A DNA stretch of 64,000 nt from Paludibacter jiangxiensis (GTDB lineage Bacteria; Bacteroidota; Bacteroidia; Bacteroidales; Paludibacteraceae), in the NCBI RefSeq assembly GCF_001618385.1, contig NZ_BDCR01000001.1, positions 1,268,248 through 1,332,247 on the forward strand. Direction: 5' to 3'. A program made the position numbers and the translations under genes. Below the pieces are notes generated by a model. The model ran no database searches and was not told where the DNA came from. It saw only the letters and a program-made list of their open reading frames with translations. Shown one piece after another: positions 44,494-52,583 of this stretch. Within the stretch, counting starts at the first letter, position 1; each line of letters begins with the position of its first letter.

Positions 44494-45063
44494 TTGAAAA
44501 TTAAGCTGACATATAAAGATTGGAGTGACGAGGAGTTGTTGCAGCAATACGTAATCACTTCACGACAGGAGTTGTTGGGTCAGCTCTATTCGAGGTACAT
44601 TCCGTTGGTTTACGGTTTATGCCTGAAATACCTTCGTCAACAAGAGAATGCTGAAGATGCTGTGATGCAGATCTATGAAGAATTGCAACGAAAAGTGTTT
44701 AATTTTGAAATCGCAAACTTTCGTACCTGGCTCTACAGCGTGGCAAAAAATCACTGCCTGCAAATCCTGCGGCGCACTCAGGGACAACTCTTCCAGGAAA
44801 TTGACGAACGGGTTATGGAATCGGATGAGTTTGAGCATCTATTAGATACAAACGAAGATGTTGAAAAGGATAAAGCGTTGAACTATTGTCTGGATACCCT
44901 CTCGGCGGAACAAAAAGCCTGCGTCGTACACTTCTTTTTCGACGATTGGTCGTATGCCGACATTGTAGAAAAAACAGGCTATGCACTAACGAAGGTGAAG
45001 AGTTATATTCAGAATGGCAAACGCAACCTGAAACTCTGCATGGTAAAAATTCTGGATTGCTGA
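44494..45063 (+). CDS. ECF-type RNA polymerase sigma factor
   Basis: Sigma-70 family, extracytoplasmic type, 189 aa. Region 2 is around residues 25-90 (LYSRYIPLVYGLCLKYL, DAVMQIYEEL, FRTWLYSVAKNHCLQIL) and region 4 around 130-180 (CLDTLSAEQKACVVHFFFDDWSYADIVEKTGY). The frame is closed by a TGA at 44476-44478 and the first ATG is far inside region 2, so TTG at 44494 is the most likely start. The next gene, its likely membrane anti-sigma partner, begins one base after the stop. Confidence 0.9.
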   Translation: MKIKLTYKDWSDEELLQQYVITSRQELLGQLYSRYIPLVYGLCLKYLRQQENAEDAVMQIYEELQRKVFNFEIANFRTWLYSVAKNHCLQILRRTQGQLFQEIDERVMESDEFEHLLDTNEDVEKDKALNYCLDTLSAEQKACVVHFFFDDWSYADIVEKTGYALTKVKSYIQNGKRNLKLCMVKILDC

Positions 45064-45064
45064 C

Positions 45065-46198
45065 ATGACACTAAAAGAATACATACAAGGCCAAAGAAAA
45101 GGGAAAGAGGCTAACCGGATTGAACGGCAGGCGATGAACGATTCTTTTCTGAACGATGCTATCGAGGGGTTCGATAGTGTTGAGGGAAGTCATCTTCCTG
45201 CACTTGAGCGACTGGAAGAAAAAGTGCTTCGGGTTCGCAATCAGCACCGGCGAGTAATTGTCTATTGGGCAATGGCGGCTTCTGTGTTGTTGTTGATAGG
45301 TTTCGGGTCATTCTTCCTACTTCAACAGAAACCGGAAACCCGAATGCCGGAAATAGCCACTGTTGCGCCGAAGAAAGTAACTCCGTCTGCTGAAGAACAA
45401 AAAAGTGCGGTTCCTGAGTCAACTTCCCGAACGATAATACCTACTAAAACCAAAACCTTAGCGGTTGCCTCTCCTCCGGTTTCTCCGGAAGCAATAACCA
45501 ATAAAGCCCAGGAGGAATCAATTCCGGAACCTGTTATGGCACCTGTGCAAGCGGAAGTGTTGACGGCAAATCAGGTGAGAATGTCCAAAATGTTGGAAGG
45601 TAAAGTAGCCGGATTGCAAGTGGAGCCGACGGTGCAGCCATCAAACAAGCTTCAGGGTAAAGTGGTTGATGAGAAAGGCGAGCCGCTAATAGGAGCGTCG
45701 GTAAAGATAAAAGGGACCAATGTCGGCGCGGTTACCGATGCGAATGGATATTTTCAGTTGCCTCAAAATGTTTCCGACTCGGCTAAATTAATTGCCGGTT
45801 ATCTCGGATATGAAAACAGAGAAGTAAAAATTACCGATAAGTCGGTTTCCATTCAGCTGCAACCCGATCAGAAAACATTGAGTGAGGTGGTGGTGGTTGG
45901 TTATGTGCCTCAAAAGAAAAAAACTGTCGTAGGATCGATTGTAAAGATTGCCTCGGGCGAATTCGGAGAAAAAGAGTTCTTGGAGTATTGTAAAAAGTAC
46001 GGAGCAAAAAATCTTTGTGGAGAACTGCAAACAGAAGTGAAAGTCTCTTTCAATATTTCTAAAGAAGGTTTCCCTGTCAATGTCACGATCAAGAAATCTA
46101 CATGTATGGCAGCCTCTCGTGAAGCGGAACGATTACTCAGCTCTTCTCCCGCATGGTCAAAAAAAGACCGTAAGGTAACGATGACGATCAGCTGGTAA
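45065..46198 (+). CDS. Membrane anti-sigma-like protein with SusC-type and TonB-like domains
   Basis: 377 aa. Residues 1-63 are cytoplasmic and match the N-terminal part of proteins paired with Bacteroidota ECF sigma factors. One membrane helix is at about 65-86. In the periplasm there is a Pro/Thr-rich linker (90-160), a MLEGKVAGLQV segment (176-186) that looks like the start of a receptor plug, a carboxypeptidase-regulatory domain (196-270), EVVVVGYVPQKK (274-285) as in SusC, and a TonB C-terminal-like region (318-377, VKVSFNISKEGFPVNV). A role as anti-sigma factor is inferred from position and topology. Confidence 0.82.
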   Translation: MTLKEYIQGQRKGKEANRIERQAMNDSFLNDAIEGFDSVEGSHLPALERLEEKVLRVRNQHRRVIVYWAMAASVLLLIGFGSFFLLQQKPETRMPEIATVAPKKVTPSAEEQKSAVPESTSRTIIPTKTKTLAVASPPVSPEAITNKAQEESIPEPVMAPVQAEVLTANQVRMSKMLEGKVAGLQVEPTVQPSNKLQGKVVDEKGEPLIGASVKIKGTNVGAVTDANGYFQLPQNVSDSAKLIAGYLGYENREVKITDKSVSIQLQPDQKTLSEVVVVGYVPQKKKTVVGSIVKIASGEFGEKEFLEYCKKYGAKNLCGELQTEVKVSFNISKEGFPVNVTIKKSTCMAASREAERLLSSSPAWSKKDRKVTMTISW

Positions 46199-46204
46199 AA
46201 CAAA

Positions 46205-46236
46205 AACGGATGACATATTGCCATCCGTTTTTTTTT
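46205..46236. terminator. Terminator between anti-sigma gene and helicase gene
   Basis: AACGGATG at 46205-46212 pairs with CATCCGTT at 46222-46229, followed by a T-run on the plus strand. The two flanking genes converge here. Confidence 0.8.
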
Positions 46237-46243
46237 GTATCTG

Positions 46244-47935
46244 TTAGCGATTCTTTTTCCAACCGCCTCTTTCTTTCTTCTCGTGCTGAAATTTGCGTTT
46301 TTTTGCGCCATGATAACCTTCTGGCTGAGCACGTTCCACTACCATTTTGCGATCAAGTCCTTTTATTTTGTTCAGCGAGTTGATCACGATATCGGCCGAT
46401 TGTTCTTCCACTTCAATAAATGAGAAGTTTTGCAGAATATCTATTTTGCCGATTTCTACCCGGCGGGGAACGTTTTCGTTGATGATGTCGATGAAATGAG
46501 CAGGAAAAACTCCATCGGTTTTTCCGTAATTAACGAACAAGCGGGCAAATCCGGCTCCACCGGAACGTCTGTCACCACGTTCTCCTCTTTCACGTCTTCC
46601 TCCTCTTTCATCCGGAATATCCAGTTCGGTTGCATCTCGGTAATATTCGAACATGCGGTTGAACTCCAACGAAACCAGACGCTTTATCAAATCTTCTTTT
46701 GTCAACCAGTCGAGTTTGCGGAAAACGGAAGGCAGTAGTTCTGCAATTTCCTCTTCGTTAACCTTTACTTTTTCAAGTTTGTCTGCCAGGCTGATGATCT
46801 GCTTTTCGCAGATGGCTTTGCCTGTAGGAACGGTACCTGCTTCGAACTGTTTCCCAATTTTCCGTTCGATATCGCGTAAACGGTTTTTTTCTTTGATATG
46901 GATGATGGCAATAGAGATACCGGTTTTTCCGGCACGTCCTGTACGTCCGCTACGGTGATTGTATATGTCGCTGTCTTCCGGCAGCCCGTAGTTGATGACG
47001 TGAGTCAGATCATTTACATCCAATCCGCGTGCGGCTACGTCGGTAGCGACCAGAATTTGGAGGTTGCGGATGCGGAATTTCTGCATCACAAGGTCGCGCT
47101 GTGGTTGCGACAAGTCCCCGTGCAGAGAGTCGGCATTGTATCCGTCACGAATCAGAGCGTCGGCAATTTCCTGTGTCTCTTTACGTGTACGGCAGAATAC
47201 GATTCCGTAGATGTTTGGATAAAAATCGGCAATGCGCTTTAATGCCAGATATTTATCTTTGGCATGCACCATGTAAAAACGGTGTTTTACGTTATTAGTG
47301 CTCTCATTACGGTTGCCTACCACAATCTCCTGCGGATTGTTCATGTAGTTTTTAGCAATGCGGGCAATCTCGGGAGGCATGGTTGCCGAAAAGAGCAGAG
47401 TGTTACGGTCTTTGGGTATTTCGGCCAAAATAGCGTTAATGCTTTCGGTAAAGCCCATGTTGAGCATTTCGTCGGCTTCATCCATCACAACGTTGCGGAT
47501 GGCTTCCAGTTTCACGGTGCCGCGTTTCATCAGGTCGAGTAAGCGGCCCGGGGTTGCAACGACGATGTGTACGCCTTTGCGCAGAGAGCGGATTTGGCTT
47601 TCGATGCTGGAGCCTCCGTATACAGGAAGCACCTTCAAATCATTTATATATTTGGAGTATTCCAATAAATCGTCGGCAATTTGCAAGCAGAGCTCGCGGG
47701 TAGGGCAGAGGATCAACGTCTGGGGTTGACGTAGTTTGACGTCGGTCTTTTGGAGTACCGGAAGCCCGAATGCAGCTGTTTTGCCCGTTCCGGTTTGAGC
47801 CAAGCCGACGACGTCGTGCTCGTTGTTGAGTAAAACCGGAATTACTTTTTCCTGAATGGGCATCGGTTGCTCATAACCTAATTCGCTGATGGCTTTTAGT
47901 ATGTCTTCTCTTATCCCTAATTCTTCAAATGTCAT
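46244..47935 (-). CDS. deaD: DEAD-box ATP-dependent RNA helicase with DbpA-type RNA-binding domain
   Basis: RNA helicase of 563 aa, similar to DeaD/CsdA of the cold response and ribosome assembly. Q motif near residue 3-27, AQTGTGKT (47-53), PTRELC, VMDEADEML near 150-158, SATM near 182, and HRSGRTGRAGKTG near 323-336. A DbpA-type RNA-binding domain lies near 465-540, and the tail is basic and Lys/Arg-rich. The YRDATELDIPDERGGRRERGERGDRR linker is a low-complexity spacer. Single-gene transcript with its own promoter (47958-47988). Confidence 0.94.
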   Translation of the reverse strand: MTFEELGIREDILKAISELGYEQPMPIQEKVIPVLLNNEHDVVGLAQTGTGKTAAFGLPVLQKTDVKLRQPQTLILCPTRELCLQIADDLLEYSKYINDLKVLPVYGGSSIESQIRSLRKGVHIVVATPGRLLDLMKRGTVKLEAIRNVVMDEADEMLNMGFTESINAILAEIPKDRNTLLFSATMPPEIARIAKNYMNNPQEIVVGNRNESTNNVKHRFYMVHAKDKYLALKRIADFYPNIYGIVFCRTRKETQEIADALIRDGYNADSLHGDLSQPQRDLVMQKFRIRNLQILVATDVAARGLDVNDLTHVINYGLPEDSDIYNHRSGRTGRAGKTGISIAIIHIKEKNRLRDIERKIGKQFEAGTVPTGKAICEKQIISLADKLEKVKVNEEEIAELLPSVFRKLDWLTKEDLIKRLVSLEFNRMFEYYRDATELDIPDERGGRRERGERGDRRSGGAGFARLFVNYGKTDGVFPAHFIDIINENVPRRVEIGKIDILQNFSFIEVEEQSADIVINSLNKIKGLDRKMVVERAQPEGYHGAKKRKFQHEKKERGGWKKNR

Positions 47936-47957
47936 TTGTTATAAATTAAAATTCGTG

Positions 47958-47988
47958 CAAAGGTACGCATATTATTCCAGATGGCAAG
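47958..47988 (-). promoter_or_regulatory. Promoter of the DEAD-box helicase gene
   Basis: On the minus strand CTTG (47988-47985) and TACCTTTG (47965-47958) with a 19-bp spacer; 22 bases before the ATG. Confidence 0.5.
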
Positions 47989-48054
47989 TAAGTGAGAAAG
48001 TTAGATGGTAGGTAAACTCATTGTTTACTGCTCACTACATCATTATCTCACTTT

Positions 48055-48096
48055 CTAAAAAAATATCCCCGACGAGTACTCCAACCGGTCGGGGAT
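48055..48096 (-). terminator. Terminator after the sensor kinase gene
   Basis: ATCCCCGAC at 48065-48073 pairs with its complement at 48088-48096; seven A residues at 48057-48063 give the T-run on the minus strand. It lies 125 bases past the kinase stop. Confidence 0.75.
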
Positions 48097-48219
48097 CCAA
48101 GACCCAAAAAGTGAAAAAGAAAAAAGAGAATTTACCTATTAGCTGATGCAAAGGTAGATTCTCTTTATTGCGAAAAGATAAAGACAGGATAAAGATACTG
48201 TTTCGTCCGTTGTCTTTAT

Positions 48220-49479
48220 TTATTTGTGAAGCGAAAATATAAATTCCAGTCCTCCTCCGTTCTTGTTCTTTACCGTGATGGTTCCCCGGTGCAGTTCAAC
48301 GGCATTTTTTACAATGGACAATCCCAAACCGGTGCCGCCTGTCTTGCGCGAACGTCCTTTATCAACACGGTAGAAACGGTCGAATAGGAAAGGAAGGTGT
48401 TCCGGTGCTACTCCGATACCGTTGTCAGAGAATGCAAAATGATAACATTTGGCATCTTCTCCGGTGAGCGTGAGATTGATTTTTATATTTTCACCGGCAT
48501 AGGCAATTGCATTGTCAATCAGATTTCTAAAAATAGAATACAGCAGAATGGTATTGGCTTTTAGCCAGATATCTCCCCCGAATGACGTGTAGACTTCAAT
48601 ATTCTTTTCTTGTAGTTTGAGTTCCACATCGTCTAATACCGTCTGGACTACCTTGTTTAAATGAACCGGTTCCATCTGTACCGATTGAGGAGCTTCGTTT
48701 ATTTGATTGAGCATCAGAATGTCCTGCAGAAGAGAATTCAAGCGTTCGGCCTGAGCATGACTGCGTTCGATGAAGAAGCGTTGACGTTCGGGAGCAATGT
48801 CCGGATTGTCGTGCAACGTTTCCATATAACCGATTATGCTGCTGAGCGGAGTTTTCAGCTCGTGAGCCACCTGGTGCGTCAAGCGACGGCGTACCATGGC
48901 GTCATGTTCTATTTGTTCTCTGTTCAGTTTGATGGAAAATTTATTCGAGATGTAAAACAAAACGGCAGCGATGATAAAGGTCAGTGCCAACCAAAAATAG
49001 AGGAATAGATTGTCAGGCCGCAACAATGATGAAATGTTCACATCGTAAGGCAATGATGAACGAACATAACAATTGCCGAATTTGGTGGCATGATAATAAT
49101 AACGTCTCTGATTGGTATGTGATGTGCGGATATCCGATCCGTTTCCATTTTGCAACGCCAGTTTTACCTCTTTGCGCGAAAGGTGGTTTTCCATATGCAT
49201 GACATCCTGGATGGCATTGTCGTATACCACGCTGCCTTTGAGGTCGATAATGGTAACCCTGATATCGCTGTGCGGAAATATTGCAATGAGGGAATCTATG
49301 TGTGCCAACGATCCGTTTTTGCTTTCAAAATAATTGTATATCATGTCGTTGGTATCACCAAGCAACGTGTTGAGCATGTCGGCTTTGTATTGCTTCTCAC
49401 GGTTGTATTGAAACGCAAGTACAGCAAATGAGAAGATAAAAAACAGCGGAATGTAATATTTGAAAAGTAATTTTTTCAT
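48220..49479 (-). CDS. Membrane sensor histidine kinase (PhoR-like)
   Basis: 419 aa from the ATG at 49479. The upstream ATG at 49512 would overlap the response-regulator gene, so it is less likely. TM1 is at 7-25, a periplasmic sensor domain spans 26-156, and TM2 is at 158-177. The dimerisation/phospho-acceptor domain has VAHELKTPLSS with His206, and the ATPase domain has NLIDNAIAYA (N box), DNGIGVAPEHLPFLFDRFYRVD and GGTGLGLSIVK. The GYMETL segment after the His box is typical of PhoR-like kinases. Pairs with the regulator directly upstream. Assignment to the phosphate response is an inference from position and similarity. Confidence 0.9.
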   Translation of the reverse strand: MKKLLFKYYIPLFFIFSFAVLAFQYNREKQYKADMLNTLLGDTNDMIYNYFESKNGSLAHIDSLIAIFPHSDIRVTIIDLKGSVVYDNAIQDVMHMENHLSRKEVKLALQNGNGSDIRTSHTNQRRYYYHATKFGNCYVRSSLPYDVNISSLLRPDNLFLYFWLALTFIIAAVLFYISNKFSIKLNREQIEHDAMVRRRLTHQVAHELKTPLSSIIGYMETLHDNPDIAPERQRFFIERSHAQAERLNSLLQDILMLNQINEAPQSVQMEPVHLNKVVQTVLDDVELKLQEKNIEVYTSFGGDIWLKANTILLYSIFRNLIDNAIAYAGENIKINLTLTGEDAKCYHFAFSDNGIGVAPEHLPFLFDRFYRVDKGRSRKTGGTGLGLSIVKNAVELHRGTITVKNKNGGGLEFIFSLHK

Positions 49480-49499
49480 AACCGATAGATTGATAAATT

Positions 49500-50183
49500 C
49501 TATAAAAAGCAATATCCGTATCCGGAACGTGTTACTATGTTTTTGCCGTAAGGCTCAATCTTCTTTCTCAATCGCGTAATATGCACATCAACCGTGCGAT
49601 CGGTTACATACACATCTTCGGTCCACACCTGTGTTAAGATGCTTTCTCTGGAAAATACCTTGGTGGGATTTTGTACGAAAAGTGCCAGTAATTCAAATTC
49701 GGTTTTTGTCAGTTCAATGGATTTGCCGGCAATGCTTACCTGCTTGGCGTTGAGGTCAATTTCCATCGTTTCAAACCGAACAAGCTCATTGGATTGGGCA
49801 TTGCCCGAACGTGTTCGGCTAAGGACAGCTTTAATGCGGGCTGCTACTACCTTAATGGAAAATGGTTTGAGAATGTAATCGTCAGCTCCTGTGTTGAAAC
49901 CGGTTAATACATCATTTTCGGTTACCCGCGCCGTCAGAAAAATGATCGGAATATGTTTCGTTTCCGGTTTGGATTTCAACAGCTGAGCCAATTTGAAACC
50001 GCTCATTTGCCCCATCATCACATCCAGTAGGAGTAAATCGTACTGTGCCAGGTTTTTAGTTAGGGCTTCTTCTGCCGAATTGGCAATATCTACGGTGTAT
50101 CCTTCACTTTCGAGGTTAAACTGTAGAATTTCGCAAAGATCGGGCTCGTCTTCGACGATTAATAATTTATAGCTTTTTTCCAT
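49500..50183 (-). CDS. OmpR-family response regulator
   Basis: 227 aa. Receiver domain with acidic pocket Glu11-Asp12, phospho-acceptor Asp54 (LLLLDVM), Thr in FLTARV and Lys in ILKPF. The winged-helix DNA-binding domain is C-terminal (LTKTEFELLALFVQNPTKVFSRESIL, RTVDVHITRLRKKI). Ends 20 bases before the sensor kinase start, so the pair is co-transcribed. A PhoB-like role is possible: it is 8-14 kb from the pst locus and would be the obvious activator for the candidate PHO boxes. Not proven. Confidence 0.94.
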   Translation of the reverse strand: MEKSYKLLIVEDEPDLCEILQFNLESEGYTVDIANSAEEALTKNLAQYDLLLLDVMMGQMSGFKLAQLLKSKPETKHIPIIFLTARVTENDVLTGFNTGADDYILKPFSIKVVAARIKAVLSRTRSGNAQSNELVRFETMEIDLNAKQVSIAGKSIELTKTEFELLALFVQNPTKVFSRESILTQVWTEDVYVTDRTVDVHITRLRKKIEPYGKNIVTRSGYGYCFL

Positions 50184-50207
50184 TCACTTATAAGATAATT
50201 ATCGTTG

Positions 50208-50215
50208 CAAAAGTA
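50208..50215 (-). promoter_or_regulatory. -7 element before the response-regulator gene
   Basis: Reads TACTTTTG on the minus strand, 24 bases ahead of the ATG at 50183. No repeats of the PHO-box type are seen upstream of it. Confidence 0.4.
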
Positions 50216-50374
50216 AGGATAAATCTTTCGCTTGGTGTTAAGAAATGATGAAGAAATAACTTTTTTGTTGATTATGATGAGGTTAGAAGAGAGATACTTA
50301 AGCAAGGCGGTATTGTCGACTTTTGCCGGAATGTTGATATTGGTTGTAATATTCCGAATCTGTGATAAATTATT

Positions 50375-50382
50375 TATATTTG
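50375..50382 (+). promoter_or_regulatory. -7 element before the TPR-AraC gene
   Basis: TATATTTG, 14 bases ahead of the ATG at 50397. It lies inside the longer frame that begins at 50232 and therefore favours the shorter protein. Confidence 0.42.
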
Positions 50383-50396
50383 TAAAGAACAGATTT

Positions 50397-52271
50397 ATGC
50401 CACGTATGTTACACTTTTCGGAAATAAAAAAATCTCTTTTTGTTACACGCTTTGTTGCATGGATGCGGCAAACGAAAGTGCAAAAGCTTCTTGTGGTACT
50501 TCTTGTGTTCATTTTGATAAGCGGCTTTGGCATTTATAAATTGTTGATTAGTCCGAAAAGTACACTCTCCCCAACGATTGATAAGACAATAGAACTTTTT
50601 TATAATGAGAATCAGAATCGGCAAGTATTAGAGGAAGTCAAAAAGATTGAAATTGAGAATCCGGATAAAACGAATATAATTATGTGTCAGATTCTGAAAG
50701 CTGCGGCCTATTGCGAGATGAAAGAGCTTGACAGTGCTTCTCATATTATTAACAGCATTACTGTAAAAGAGATCAAAAGCGACCCGCGACTGGAATTTTG
50801 GTATATGAGTATCAGGGGGCTTATTTCTTTTCGGATGGAGAAATACTCGGCTGCATATAAAGAACTTACTCAAACTCTCCGTGGGTCTTTTTCGGAAGAG
50901 AGGGCTCTCGCTCTGAATAAACGCATTCTCGGTCGTCTTTGCTTGGAATCGAAAGCTTACAAGCAGGCGATAGACTGGATGGATCAGTCGTCTCAACATT
51001 TCACTCGTGTTGGATTGGACAAAGGTGTTGGGGTTAATGAGCGTATTATTGCGCATTATTATTTTAGGAGTGATAATCTACCTGAGGCTCTAACCCACTT
51101 AACACGATCTGAAGCAGAATTAAAAAAGTCGGATGATAAAGAAGAATTGTTCTATTTGTACATTGATTGGATTGATTTTTATGTAAAGGATAAAGATTTT
51201 GATAACGCATTACGATATGCATCTCTTGCTTACCAAAACAGCTTGGAGTTGAAAAACAACAGCATGGTTGCTTTGGCGCTTACAAATTACGGTGAAATTG
51301 AAATTCATCGTAACCGATTTGACAATGCAATCGGTTATCTCCGAAAAGCAATGGCTTATTATCCAAATTATCGTTCGCAACGAGGGCGTATTATCGCATC
51401 GTTGGATTTATCTCACGCACATGCCGGGTTGAGTCAGATGAGCGAGGCATTGAAGTATGCTCAACAAGCTGTTTATTTTGTTGCAAATAGCGGACAGATG
51501 CAGCTTCAGGAAAATGCCTATGAGGTTTTGGCTCATTTGCATGAAAAACTGCATAACGATCATCTGGCTTACTGTTATCTTGATTCAGCCATGCAGTTAA
51601 AAGATTGTTCCAATTCGTACGTGTCAGATCTTAATAAAGCATATCAATATTCTAAGACAGGATTGGATAGTATGTCTTTTAAGGTTATGATGCTTCAGCA
51701 GAGCCGTAAGAAACAATTGGTAATTGAGTTACAGATAATGTTTGTTCTTCTGATCATTATCACATTGTTATTTATCACTTCTCGTTTGATGAAGAAAAAA
51801 AACGCAGCTTTGGTAAAGAAGAATATGGAAATGCTGGAAGAACGAAAGCATTATTCTGCTCTCTTGCAACAGAATACGACGATTAAGAAAAAAAACAAAA
51901 GTGAAACTGATAGCGAAAAGTTGGATTTGCTTTACGGAAAGCTCATAAAATGGTTGGAAGAGGGGAAAAGATTCACGCAAAGTGACATTTCGTTGGATGT
52001 AGCTTCGAAAGAACTGAATACGAACAGGGATTATCTTTCAAAAGCTATTAATGAGCGCTTCGGCAGGTTTACCGATTTAGTGAATAAATATCGCATAGAA
52101 GAAGCAATTTCATTGCTGTCTGACTCGCAAAAAAAGACATCGCAATACAAACTTACAATTATAGCCTCTCAGGTCGGATTCAACTCCAGTTCTGCTTTTA
52201 TTGAAGCTTTCAAGAAGCAAACACACCTCACTCCGGTGCAGTTTAGGAAAAATATTACTCAGTCTTTGTAG
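50397..52271 (+). CDS. Membrane-spanning TPR and AraC-type DNA-binding regulator
   Basis: 624 aa from the ATG at 50397 (the frame is open back to 50232). One membrane helix at about 26-48, then about 390 residues of tetratricopeptide-like helical repeats predicted outside the membrane (SKAYKQAIDWMDQSSQHF, NRFDNAIGYLRKAMAYY, MSEALKYAQQAVYFV), a second helix at about 445-466, a short coiled coil, and a C-terminal AraC/XylS helix-turn-helix pair (DISLDVASKELNTNRDYLSKAINE and IASQVGFNSSSAFIEAFKKQTHLTPVQFR). This arrangement of outside sensor, two helices and inside HTH is a one-component transmembrane regulator, known in Bacteroidota. Target genes unknown; a candidate small RNA and the M56 gene lie downstream. 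Confidence 0.87.
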   Translation: MPRMLHFSEIKKSLFVTRFVAWMRQTKVQKLLVVLLVFILISGFGIYKLLISPKSTLSPTIDKTIELFYNENQNRQVLEEVKKIEIENPDKTNIIMCQILKAAAYCEMKELDSASHIINSITVKEIKSDPRLEFWYMSIRGLISFRMEKYSAAYKELTQTLRGSFSEERALALNKRILGRLCLESKAYKQAIDWMDQSSQHFTRVGLDKGVGVNERIIAHYYFRSDNLPEALTHLTRSEAELKKSDDKEELFYLYIDWIDFYVKDKDFDNALRYASLAYQNSLELKNNSMVALALTNYGEIEIHRNRFDNAIGYLRKAMAYYPNYRSQRGRIIASLDLSHAHAGLSQMSEALKYAQQAVYFVANSGQMQLQENAYEVLAHLHEKLHNDHLAYCYLDSAMQLKDCSNSYVSDLNKAYQYSKTGLDSMSFKVMMLQQSRKKQLVIELQIMFVLLIIITLLFITSRLMKKKNAALVKKNMEMLEERKHYSALLQQNTTIKKKNKSETDSEKLDLLYGKLIKWLEEGKRFTQSDISLDVASKELNTNRDYLSKAINERFGRFTDLVNKYRIEEAISLLSDSQKKTSQYKLTIIASQVGFNSSSAFIEAFKKQTHLTPVQFRKNITQSL

Positions 52272-52344
52272 ATTTTTTAAACAAATAGATATTCTGAATA
52301 TCAGTTTGTTATAATTTCTGATTGATAAAATCAAAATTGTAATA

Positions 52345-52376
52345 TTTGCCCGAATTTTCTTTTATTCTTATTTTTG
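52345..52376 (+). promoter_or_regulatory. Consensus promoter with no gene downstream
   Basis: TTTG at 52345-52348, a 20-bp spacer and TATTTTTG at 52369-52376: a full match to the Bacteroidota consensus. The transcript would start near 52382 and meet the terminator at 52543. Confidence 0.5.
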
Positions 52377-52381
52377 TTTCC

Positions 52382-52573
52382 TCAAAGTTTACAATCTTCA
52401 TAAGAGGTAAATTTGAGTATGCAGTGCAGTTTTTGTTCGGAGTTTTTTGTACTTACTCCGTTCGTGGTTAAAAGACTGTATTGTGTCGATTTTGGTTAGT
52501 GGAACTAGTGACGACGTGATGTCGCTTCTTTTTTCAGCACATAAAAAAGGTTGCCCATGGGCAACCTTTTTTT
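52382..52573 (+). ncRNA. Candidate small RNA, about 190 bases
   Basis: Bounded by the consensus promoter and the strong terminator. Internal hairpin CGGAGT/ACTCCG at 52438-52460. A 26-codon frame (52419-52499, beginning MQCSFCSEFF, with a Cys-x-x-Cys pair) lies within it and could instead make this a small mRNA. No known RNA family recognised. Confidence 0.35.
52543..52573. terminator. Bidirectional terminator after the M56-TonB gene
   Basis: A perfect palindrome with 15-base arms (52543-52557 and 52558-52572) centred on CCCATGGG, with A- and T-runs at its ends; serves the minus-strand M56 gene and any plus-strand transcript. Confidence 0.85.
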
Positions 52574-52583
52574 ATATCTGTTT

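Larger units (their letters stand above)
52272..52583. other. Intergenic region with candidate small-RNA unit
   Basis: 312 bp between the TPR-AraC gene and the convergent M56 gene. It contains a consensus plus-strand promoter (52345-52376), a 6-bp hairpin (52438-52460), a 26-codon frame (52419-52499) and a perfect bidirectional terminator (52543-52573). Confidence 0.6.

Noticed and set aside
46640..47729. Several 90-123 codon plus-strand frames
   Set aside because: Antisense to the DEAD-box helicase, with no independent support.
50216..50262. Possible PHO box upstream of the PhoB-like regulator
   Set aside because: A TTAACACC segment resembles one half-repeat, but the second half and the 6-bp spacing to the -7 element are missing.
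50232..50396. N-terminal extension of the TPR-AraC gene
   Set aside because: A -7 element at 50375-50382 lies inside it and the upstream part resembles the neighbouring intergenic sequence.
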